A DNA stretch of 64,000 bases from contig VNWV01000001.1 in NCBI GenBank assembly GCA_009801085.1, forward strand, positions 8,393,328-8,457,327. The letters run 5' to 3'. The notes beneath the pieces were generated by a model. The model made no database searches. It saw only the letters and a list, made by a program, of their open reading frames with translations, and was not told the DNA's origin. Positions 22,601 through 31,100 of the stretch are shown here, piece by piece; positions within the stretch are counted from its first letter, which is position 1; every line of letters begins with the position of its first letter. A program made the translations under genes and the position numbers. Source of the stretch: Lasiodiplodia sp. COLG20. Lineage: Eukaryota; Ascomycota; Dothideomycetes; Botryosphaeriales; Botryosphaeriaceae.

Positions 22601-24441
22601 CCGTGGATTCGCAGCGGTAGGTGTCGTCCCCATCCTCCTCGAGTTCTTCGCGTTGTTCTGCTGCTTGGACTACCCGTTGATCATTCAAATACGCCTCCTT
22701 CATTTGTTCTTCCAGGTCCAGCCACATTTCTGGAGACTTGACAAAGGTGGAGTCGTTAGGGAACATGATGACAAACTTTGAGTCCTTCTTCCTTGCACGG
22801 CCGCGGCGCTGAATGAAAGACTTGAGGTTCTTTGGGGGTTCAAAGCAGATGACAATATGGCAGTTGGATACATCAATACCTTCCTCCAGAACAGCGGTTG
22901 CGACAATAAGGTTTTTCTTGCCAGCGCGGAATTCTTCCAAAGTCTGCTGCTGGTGTTTGATTTCTACCAGGTCGCCGATGCCGAGATGGGATTTCCGGTG
23001 AACGGTCATGGAGGTGCCGACAAAGGTGCCGACACTGAACAAGTCCCGAAGCCGAGGGTGGTTTGAGAGAACATGGTCCATTGCAGCAACGGTAGCGCGC
23101 TGCTCGACGAAGATGATGCCGGTAAAATCAGTATTCCATTCAGACAGAAGAAGATCGACGAGAGCATTCATCTTTGGCGATAGATTGTCATGCATTCCCG
23201 TATTCTGGCTCACAGGCTGGGCTGCGGCCACGGTCGCGAGCATGTCGTGGAGATGCTTGCCTTCGGCTGATGACCAGTCAAGTAGCAGGTGGCTTGAGTT
23301 GGTTAAGAAGGCATCAAATTTGGCGATGCAACTCCGGATGTAGAACTCTGTTGGAGGTCCACCAAGTTCATTGTAGATACCGAGCGCTCGCGAGTAGAGC
23401 TTCTTCAGCTGCTCGTGGATGTAAGTCTTCCTGTTGTTTAGCAGCTTCTCCAGCTCTCTTAAGACTTGGCTCCGGGTCTCATCCGTGGTCTCTGATGCTT
23501 TTTGACGCAGACTAAGGATGTACGGATCTTCCAAGATGTCGTACGCGTGATAGACGTTAGCTAGAGTAGCAAGGACTGGTGGCCCGGTAGAGGGGTCTAA
23601 AGATGCGCCAGGGTAATTTAATTGCACAAGCTCAGGCCTGTGTGTGAAGCGAAGGAGGTCTGTTCGATGGATCTTGGGAGTTTTGGCGATTGCATTGAGG
23701 CTGCGTTCGATAATCTCCAGGCCGTTTGCGTTTGCACTGACGACCGGACTCGCTGTCAAGCCGAGGATCTTGGGCAGGCTGTCGTGGTCGCCATTTGCAA
23801 GCAGTGGGTGGTAAAATCTCTGCATGATGGCGCTAGCAGGGTGGTTGCCTCGACACATGTGGGCTTCATCGAATATCAGAAGCGCAAGTTGGGGGAGCTT
23901 CACAAAGGCATGGGTCAGAGCATCCAGCAGCACAGCCGGGGTCGACACGACAATGCGAACATTTCTGAGAACGGCATCCCAAATGTTCTGATCAGTCCAG
24001 CGGTCGACGTTATCATTGCCGCTGAGAAAGCGGATCTCATATGCGGGGAGATGCTTCTCAAAGAGACAGAACTGCTGATGGCAGAGGGTGACAGTAGGCG
24101 CAATAAACCAGACCAGCTACCGAAAGGTCAGGACAAACGAAGGGCGTGGCGAGAGGGATGGTGTACCTGGTCTGGGTTGCAGCTTTCGAGCTCGGCAGCA
24201 GTACGGGATATTGCGCTGCGGTGGTCAGTGATCTGAGCGGTAAAACAGATGGATGGTCATACACGTGGGTCTTCCCGCTGCCCGTGTCCATCTACAGCAA
24301 AGTCAGTCGCTATCGACGAGCTCCGGGCCATTCGTCTAGACGCACAGCAACAATGATGTTCTGCTTCAAGCTCTCCTCGACCATTTCAGCCTGGTAGGAC
24401 CGCAGGCAGAAAAGGGTGGAGTCCCCGTTTGGCGACTCCAT
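19608..24441 (-). CDS. DCL2: Dicer-like protein 2 (RNase III helicase)
   Basis: Cuts long dsRNA into small RNAs for RNA silencing and antiviral defence. Five exons fit: 24441-24346, 24291-24263, 24215-24167, 24116-22600 and 22551-19608, about 1544 aa, somewhat longer than typical fungal Dcl2. Helicase motif I MDTGSGKTH (33-41) is split from its upstream sequence by intron 1; DEAH at 141-144; helicase VI QRRGRARKK near the end of exon 4. A Dicer dimerisation domain (about 565-640) spans intron 4. RNase IIIa: YQRLEFLGD (E971, D975) and DVVESLIGA. RNase IIIb: YQRLEYLGD (E1161, D1165) and DIVEAVLGA (D1329, E1332). A degenerate dsRNA-binding domain follows. No PAZ domain was recognised, as in many fungal Dicers. 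All catalytic acidic residues are present. The short exons 2 and 3 are placed by frame and by similarity to Dicer N-termini. No Argonaute or RdRP gene is in the window. Confidence 0.93.
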
Positions 24442-25383
24442 GGTTGGTAGGCGACGTGGAACGGACGCCGTGCGAGTGTCTGGGATTCAGCTGTTCACGG
24501 TGGGGTATTCAAGGCATGGCGACAGATGGCGGTGATGAAGTTGTTTGCGGCGTCGGACGTGTGCGAGAAGGCGCCGGGCAAACTGCAGGCGACAGCAAGG
24601 CTGGCGACCTGCAGCCACCCATCACCGGTGCCATGCATTCTCCAGAAGCGCAGCAACAGCGCCCCATGGTCCTTACACGACGCCTGCGGGAGGATGAGAG
24701 CCGCCAGGCACGCAAAAAAGACCCTGCGCAGACGGTGAGCCACAGATCTCCGCATGCTTAGCCACACAGCCACGACGCCCTCCACCGCACGGGCCCCAAC
24801 CACCTGCGCTCCTAACCCCGATCGCATCTCGGCCCTAAACTTTGTGAGATGAATGCAAGGCCAGCCGCCCACGAGTCGGCACAGCACTAGCTCTGAGACC
24901 GCCCGAGTTTCGCGCCATGGACCGCGTTTCCGGCTTGGCGCCTGGCCGTGCCTCAGGATGACGACGCCCATCCCTGCCGCCTTCCCGAATGCGCCACAAT
25001 TTAACTGCGCAACCCCCCAGCCCGGCGACGAAGCCACGCGGCCAACGTCATGTCCTGCCACCTGTGAGCCAGGAAACCTTTCCGTCTGCCTACCGTGTGA
25101 CTCGTGCAAAAATTCGCAACCAGCCCACTATCGCATAAAGAGCCTGGTACCGCCCTGCCATGGACGTCATCCATCAATCCCTCCCTAAGCGGGCCCCTCA
25201 CGCGACAAATCCACATATAAACACTCGCTACTCCGAGCTTGGCGATTCCAAGCCATCAGTACTACAGCATTCAACTACTCCTACTACCCCGCACTCGAAA
25301 ATAAGTCCTCAATCACCCTCATACTCGTCGTCCTCACCGCCGCCGCTCCCCCCTCGCCCAGACCGACACCAACAACGGCAATC
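24442..25383. promoter_or_regulatory. Divergent promoter region, Dicer-like 2 / glycine-rich protein
   Basis: 942 bp between two start codons. Open frames on both strands (for example 24495-25109, minus) have no domain and atypical composition. TATAAA at 25216-25221 serves the plus-strand gene. No second TATA is obvious on the Dicer side. Confidence 0.45.
25216..25221 (+). promoter_or_regulatory. TATA box of the glycine-rich gene
   Basis: TATAAA, 168 bp upstream of the ATG at 25384, followed by a CT/CA-rich leader. A canonical TATA in an otherwise GC-rich promoter suggests a regulated gene. Confidence 0.55.
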
Positions 25384-26100
25384 ATGGACGGCAACGGTGA
25401 CCGCGGCCTTTCCTCCTTCCTCGGCGGACACAGCAACAAGCCGCACAAGAAAGAGAGTCTCCTGGAGAAGCTCGAGCACAAAGTCGAACAGAAGCTCATG
25501 GGCGGCAAGCACGGACACAGCGGCAGCAACCAGTACGGCTACGGAGGCGGCGGCCCGCCACCGTCGGCGCAGCAGGGCGGCTTCTATGGCGGCGGCCCTG
25601 GCGGATACGGCGGAGGCCCTGCGCACCAAGGCGGCGGATGGAATAGCCAACCTCAGCAGCACCACCAGCAGGGAGGACCTGGGGGTGGCCACGGCTCTCA
25701 TGGGCATCACCAGGGAGGCGGCAGCTTCGGCGGTCAGTCTGGAGGCCTGCTCGGCATGGGAGCGGGCAGCGGCCACCACAACCAGCCCCATTTCGGCGGC
25801 GGCGGCGGCGGCGGAGGCAACCACAGCTACTACGGCGGCGGAGGAGGAGGCGGGCACCACGGCGGAGGACACCACGGTGGCCCAGGCGGCGGCTTCGGGG
25901 GCGGTTTCGGGGGACACCATGGCGGCGGAGGGCCAGGCGGCTTTGGGGGAGGACCAGGTGGTCGCGGCGGCCCCGGCGGCGGCGGTCCTGGAGGCTATGG
26001 CGGTGGTGATTTCGGCGGTGGGCCCGGCGGTGGTGGCTTTGGTCACCATGGCGGTCCGGGTGGCGGTCCTGGTGGGCCGGGCGGCCCTGGCCGTTGGTGA
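25384..26100 (+). CDS. Glycine-rich protein with N-terminal amphipathic helix
   Basis: Single exon, 238 aa. Residues 1-40 contain a charged helix (KESLLEKLEHKVEQKLMGG). The rest is built of GGY, GGG, GGP and HHGG units, with Gly over half of the residues plus His, Tyr and Gln. Similar fungal glycine-rich proteins are often stress-induced, but I cannot name a function. The frame is chosen because it begins with ATG in good context and gives a coherent GGX pattern; two other long frames across the same GC-rich repeats are artefacts. A low-complexity RNA-binding or phase-separating role is possible, but no RRM or RGG cluster is visible. Imperfect internal repeats at DNA level. Confidence 0.8.
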   Translation: MDGNGDRGLSSFLGGHSNKPHKKESLLEKLEHKVEQKLMGGKHGHSGSNQYGYGGGGPPPSAQQGGFYGGGPGGYGGGPAHQGGGWNSQPQQHHQQGGPGGGHGSHGHHQGGGSFGGQSGGLLGMGAGSGHHNQPHFGGGGGGGGNHSYYGGGGGGGHHGGGHHGGPGGGFGGGFGGHHGGGGPGGFGGGPGGRGGPGGGGPGGYGGGDFGGGPGGGGFGHHGGPGGGPGGPGGPGRW

Positions 26101-26445
26101 GCGTGCCGAGCGGTCGTTCGCTGAGAAAGTTATGGATAAGGAGGACTTGCGGCTCATGGAGGGGAGGATGGAGCGTTTCTGGAGTGATGATGACGAGAAA
26201 GAGAGGGAAGAGTTGAGCAATGGAGATAGGATACCCGGATGACACCTAAACTACCACTAAAACGAAAGTTCTTTAGTTTTGTACATTATTATTTCAAGAG
26301 CAAGCTTCACACCCCCTATCTAGTATTTCTATTCTGTGATGACATTGGACATGCTGTGTACCGCAATTCTCCGATTATGCGTTTGTCTTCCCAAGAGCAA
26401 AAACTAACTATACATCATCAGTGTTCCTTTCAAGAAGTAACATAT
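26101..26445. other. 3' spacer of the glycine-rich gene
   Basis: Probable 3' UTR and spacer, AT-rich after 26240. Nothing else seen. Confidence 0.4.
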
Positions 26446-26530
26446 ATAGGCAGTGGAAGCTATCGTTCGGACGAGACTGTATAATTGTTGATTCGGCACG
26501 TACATCCGAGCCATTGCTTCAACTACCCAT
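26446..26530. repeat. Hairpin element copy 9
   Basis: Imperfect palindrome (ATAGGCAGTGGAAGC... GCTTCAACTACCCAT) followed by ATGTCATGAGC, AAAATAAATTCACGCTAGC and a diverged end TAATGCAATT. Same flank order as copy 4, and the same AAATAAATTCA block as the inverted copy 3. Confidence 0.72.
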
Positions 26531-26870
26531 GTCATGAGCGGAAAATAAATTCACGCTAGCTCTGCATGCATAATGCAATTATCGAATCACGGCTAAACAG
26601 CAGAACACGAAGGTCGGGCTTTGGTTCGCGAATCGGCGACTGTCATGCAATTGCCGAACGTCAGTCGTTCCCGAGTGTAACAGCGACCGAAAACACTTTT
26701 GCTTACGCCAAGCAGGGTGAGGAATCGCCAAACAGTATAGGTGAATATTACATTGCTTTTCTATCTCGATGCAGCACAAGGCGCTGCGGATATACTCTTT
26801 AAAACCACCGCGCAGTATTCACCCTGCGCACAACGGTCATCAACTTCGTCACTCATGAGCAGCTATACGT
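26531..26870. other. Spacer before the alcohol dehydrogenase 3' end
   Basis: Contains the remaining flank of hairpin copy 9 and the probable 3' UTR of the alcohol dehydrogenase. No gene recognised. Confidence 0.4.
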
Positions 26871-28083
26871 CTATGCGCGCTTGCCGAAGACCTTGTCGTA
26901 GCCGACGAGGGTGAAGCGGTAGCGGACGTTGTCTCCCTTGTAGACGCGCTCGACGGCCTGCTTGCAGCCCTCCTCGGAAATGTCGATAGTCTCGACCCAG
27001 CTCTTGATTTCCTGCTTGGCGGCGAGCTCGAGCATCTCGATCATCTCGGGGCGGTTGCCGATGTGCGAGGCGCCCATGAAGCAGCCGTTGGGGGCGAAGG
27101 CCTGGGCCTGGATCTGCGGCAGCGGGTTGTCCGGGAAGCCAACCATGTGGAAGGTGCCGTTGACCTTGAGGGTGCTGAAGTAGTCGGGCAGGTTGAACTT
27201 GTCGGTGGCGTCGGCCGTGTTGATGATGAAGTCGAAGGTGAACTTCCACGGCTCCGCCCAGTTCTTCTCCTTGGTCACGATGAAGTCGGTGGCACCCAGC
27301 TTGAGCGCGTCCTCCTTCTTGTTCGGGCTGTGCGAGATGGCGTAGACTTCGGCGCCTAGCGCCTTTGCGAACAGAATGCCAAAGTGGCCGAGACCGCCGC
27401 TGGAGAATGTCAGCTTCCACGTGGTTTTGGCTCCGGGAAATTGACTACTTACATTCCAACAATGCCAATCTTCTTACCAGGACCAGCTCCTAACCGCTTC
27501 AGAGGGCTGAAAACAGTCAGACCGGCGCAGAGCATGGGGGCGGCCAAGCTCGTCTCAAGGGCGTCGGGTATCTTGAATGTGAAGTATTCGTGTGCACGGA
27601 CGTGGCTGGAGTAGCCACCCATGGAGATGGTGCCGTCGGGGTAGGGAGCGCCATAGGTGTCAACCGAGTTGGGGCAGTAGTTCTCCTGGTCAGCCTTGCA
27701 GTTGCCGCAGGTCAGGTCGGCGGAGATCTGGGCGCCGACACCGACACGGTCGCCAACCTTGACCGTGGTCACATCCTTGCCGGTCTTGACGACCTTGCCG
27801 ATGATCTCGTGGCCAACGCACAGCGGGAGCGGGATATCGGCGCCCCAGCCGCCGCTGATGGTGTGGACATCACTTGCGCAGACACCGCAGGCGTCAATGG
27901 CAATGTCGATGTCGCGGTCGCCGAAGGGCTTGAGCTTGAACTGTCGGAGCGCGGGGTTGTTAGCAATGGTGGGGCAGCGGCGCGGGGCAGACTGCGAGAG
28001 CGGCGCACCTCTTGCTTGGAGAAAGTGCTCCACTTCTTGATGTCGGTGACACAGAAGCCCTCAGCGGTCTCGGGGTAAGGCAT
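26871..28083 (-). CDS. Zinc-type NADP-dependent alcohol dehydrogenase (Adh6/cinnamyl-alcohol type)
   Basis: Reversible reduction of aldehydes to alcohols, probably NADPH-linked, cytosolic. Three exons (28083-28009, 27940-27453, 27399-26871) give 363 aa, the normal family size. Intron 1 has the branch TGCTAAC. Catalytic zinc ligands: C46 in CGVCASDVH, H69 and E70 in CVGHE. Rossmann motif GIVGIGGLGHFG spans intron 2. The structural zinc lobe reads DLTCGNCKADQENYC, so only three of the usual four cysteines (C-x2-C-x2-C-x7-C) are visible and the first position is Asp. The substrate cannot be told from sequence. A family relative sits at the right edge of the window (63055). Divergent from a second MDR dehydrogenase with a 1066-bp common 5' region. 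Confidence 0.93.
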
Positions 28084-29149
28084 GATGGCGGCTGGTGAGT
28101 GGCAGTTGACTGGTGATGGAGTGGGAGAAGAAAAAAAAGGGATGGTGCAGCGGGTTAAATGGAGGGGGAGGGGCTTTAATATTGCCGGGACTCGACAGGC
28201 GTCCGTGATATCATCCCGGACGCGCCAATTGAGCCGACGCATAGGAGCGGTACCGTCCCAATCGCTATCGTCGAGAATCCACTTTCCTTCAGATATGCAT
28301 CATCGATCGGTTGGCGGCTGGGAAGCGCCTGCCGTAGCCCGCAACGACCCGTCTCGCCAACCTCGACCCACAAATGCTTGATGCTACTGTTTACAGAACC
28401 TCGCTGAAGCGCTGGTACTTTTGTTGCGGTGGTGGAGCTCTGGCAGGTGTCGCGAGCTCAGTCAAGCGTCAAGAAGATTTACCACCAATCAGAAGGGCGC
28501 ATACCCCGCGCTCGACGGTGCAAACGCATCCCCCGCTCAGGCAGGCTGCGGCCAGCAGTCAGATGGTCTCGCCCACGCGGCTCGTCTGGGCACGCCGGCA
28601 TCGGTGCACCAGAATGCACACAGCGCTCGGGATAGATTCACCTGGATTTTGGGAGGGCAAGGCTGGCGATGACGCGCACAATCTCTGGCCGCATTTGACC
28701 CGCATCGCGCTGCAAGATGCCCCGCGTTCGGCACACTTTCCGCCGCCGTTGCACCGCCCAGGCCTAGGCCTTTCGCATCTGGCAACGCTGGCGCGCCAAT
28801 AAGACTGCGCGCGCGCGGTGGCCCCAAACAGAACGTCACCGCGACGCGTGCTGTCTGAGCGCGAGAGCTCGTGATAGCGGCGGCTTGTCAACGCTCGCCG
28901 TCCCCTGTCTTCCCCAGATCCTCACCCCCAAATCGGCAAACCGACGGAATGCGGGGAGATCCGCCCATCCCCTCCCTTTGGGCATCCCGCCCCGCCAGCG
29001 CAGCCTTACCAGAACCATCCTTCCGGCAACCGTGCTGACGTTCCAGTGCACAAACGCGGGGAACGCTATTGAGGATGCGAGCAGTATAAAAAGGCATGCG
29101 CGCCATGGCTGTGTGGTGGCATTGTCTGCTCATTCGCCAGGCCGAGACA
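28084..29149. promoter_or_regulatory. Divergent promoter, alcohol dehydrogenase / butanediol-type dehydrogenase
   Basis: 1066 bp holding both promoters. Small open frames on both strands, including 28374-28802, have no domain. TATAAAAA at 29085-29092 serves the rightward gene. A coregulated pair of dehydrogenases is possible but not shown. Confidence 0.45.
29085..29092 (+). promoter_or_regulatory. TATA box of the butanediol-type dehydrogenase
   Basis: TATAAAAA, 65 bp upstream of the ATG at 29150. An earlier ATG at 29105 lies only 13 bp past the box and would probably precede the transcript start, which helps to choose 29150. Confidence 0.6.
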
Positions 29150-30489
29150 ATGCTGGACGCCATCAAAAAATTCACCTCGAAAATGGGCTCGACCGCCGAC
29201 GCCAGAACCATGAAGGCCGTGCGCTTCCACGGCCAGCGCGACCTGAGGCTGGAGGACATTCCAGAACCCCCGGTGGGCCAGGGCCAGGTCAAGGTAAGCA
29301 AGGCTCAGCATTGCTGCTGTTCGCATTCCGCCGCGAGGCTGTGCGCTCACACTCAACCATAGCTGAAGCCGGCTTGGGTCGGCATCTGCGGGAGCGGTAC
29401 GACAGCCTCGTGTGCTGCTCAGAATAGCACCGCCACACGCTTTTTACTTTCCCATGCTGACGGTAGACAGATCTGCACGAATACATGGGAGGCGCAAACA
29501 TCTGCCCCACCACCCCTCATCCAATCACTGACGAGACCGTCCCCCTCACCTTCGGCCACGAGTTCAGCGCCATTGTCGAGGAAGTCGGCGAGGGCGTCGT
29601 CGACTACAAGCCCGGCGACCGCGTGTGCGTACAGCCGATCATTTACGACGGAGACTGCGGCGCCTGCAAGGACGGCCTGATCAACTGCTGCTACAAGAAT
29701 GGCTTCATTGGCCTGAGTGGCTGGGGCGGCGGGCTTGCAGAACACATTGTCACCCCGCAGTCATGCCTGTACAAGTTGCCTGAAAACGTGTCACTGGAGA
29801 TCGGCGGTATGTCAGCCCCTTGCGCACATCGCTGCTGAAGCCTAACTTAACGCTACTTTTTTTGCACAGCCCTCGTCGAACCGCTGGCCGTGGGCTGGCA
29901 CGCCGTCAACATCTCACCATTCACCCCTACCAGCTCCGTCCTCGTCCTCGGCGGCGGGCCCATCGGCCTCGCCGTCATCCAAGCCCTGCGCGCTCGCGGC
30001 GCCTCCAACATCATCGTCTCCGAGGTCTCGCCCCGCCGCAAGCAGTTCGCCAAGCAGTTCGGCGCCAACCACGTCCTCGACCCGACCCAGGACGACGTGC
30101 CCGCCCGCTGCCGCGAGCTCTGCGACAACCAGGGCGTGCACATTGTCTACGATTGCGCCGGCGTTCAGGCCGGCTTGGACGCCGCCGTGCAGGCGGTGCG
30201 TGCTCGGGGTACCATCGTGAACATTGCCATCTGGGAGAAGCGCTGCACCATCTTCCCCAACGACTTTTGCTTCAAGGAGAGGTCGTACATCGGCGTCGCA
30301 ACGTATCAAGCCGGGGACTTCCAGGACGTGCTGGATGCGATAAGCGAGGGAAGGCTGAAGCCGGAGGAGATGATCACGAAGAAGATCGAGCTGGATCAGG
30401 TGGAGGCGGAGGGGTTCAAGACGTTGATCGAGGACAAGGATAATCAGGTGAAAGTGCTGGTGCGGGCGAACCACGTGGACGTGGTGTGA
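29150..30489 (+). CDS. Zinc-type (R,R)-butanediol/polyol dehydrogenase-like enzyme
   Basis: MDR superfamily oxidoreductase, NAD(P)-dependent, most like 2,3-butanediol dehydrogenase (Bdh1 type). Four exons (29150-29293, 29363-29396, 29471-29806, 29870-30489), 377 aa. Exon 2 is only 34 nt and its junctions rebuild GICGSDLHEYMGG with the catalytic Cys and His. GHEFSAIVEEVG gives further zinc ligands, CGAC...CC lies in the structural lobe, and VLGGGPIGLAV is the Rossmann loop. VEPLAVGWHAV after intron 3 is typical of this group. The first about 20 residues before MKAVRFHG are an extension; translation from MKAV is possible. Sorbitol/xylitol specificity cannot be excluded. Confidence 0.9.
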
Positions 30490-31100
30490 AAATGAGGCAA
30501 GGGGTCGGTGAGGTGGAGTGAGCGTGACTGCCTTCGATTCTGTCATCGACTGTATGATTTACAACCCGTATCGTCATTTCTGCCCCCTTGCGCCATTTAT
30601 GTTCAAGTGAACATCTCTTTCCTGCAGGAAGCTGTAACACTATGCTTTGTCATCAACGTTCACCTCACATGTATGACAATAATTTGGATCCGAATCTTTA
30701 TTTCGGAAGCTACTGGAGGTAATGAACGCATTGTTGGTATACTGAAAGACATGCCGGCCGGCAAAAGGGATGAGAGGCGTCCAGCGCATGCAAAAGAGGA
30801 AAGGGAAGGTAGAGAAATGATAGGAGGTAACAACGCCGCAACTGCCCCAATATGCTCGATGCAGAGAGAGAAAGAATTGGATAATGATGTTGAGAAGACG
30901 CTAAGAGGGGTCGTTAGGTATCAAGGGGATAGGGAGTGACATACAGGGTGAAGAGTGAAAAAGATAAGATGAAGGAAAGTCGGAAAGTGGAATCAAGAGA
31001 GCGCTGATCAAACCACCTCCCCCACGACTCACAATTTAGCCCAAACTCCATCTCTCTGGACCTCCTCCTTCCAAAAACTTCGCAACTCAAATCTTCCCCT
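30490..31100. other. Convergent 3' spacer
   Basis: Between the BDH-like stop and the LPMO stop. One short plus frame (30508-30939) has no similarity I can see. Purine-rich near 30760-30990. Probably two 3' UTRs. Confidence 0.4.

Noticed and set aside
24495..25109. 204-codon minus frame upstream of Dicer-like 2
   Set aside because: Lies in the promoter region, overlaps another open frame on the plus strand, no domain.
25160..26242. Long plus frame (360 codons) overlapping the glycine-rich gene in another frame, and a 303-codon minus frame
   Set aside because: GGC/GCG/CGG-rich repeats keep all frames open. These translations are Ala- or Ser/Ala/Val-rich without structure, and one starts upstream of the TATA box.
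4065..26530. CRISPR-like array from the repeated hairpins
   Set aside because: The copies are kilobases apart, variable and in both orientations, in a eukaryotic genome with spliced genes.
29419..29745. Frames opposite the butanediol-type dehydrogenase
   Set aside because: Antisense shadows of a well-supported gene.
19608..30489. Secondary-metabolite or catabolic gene cluster
   Set aside because: The neighbours (Dicer, glycine-rich protein, two dehydrogenases) include no synthase, and the regulator is over 28 kb away.
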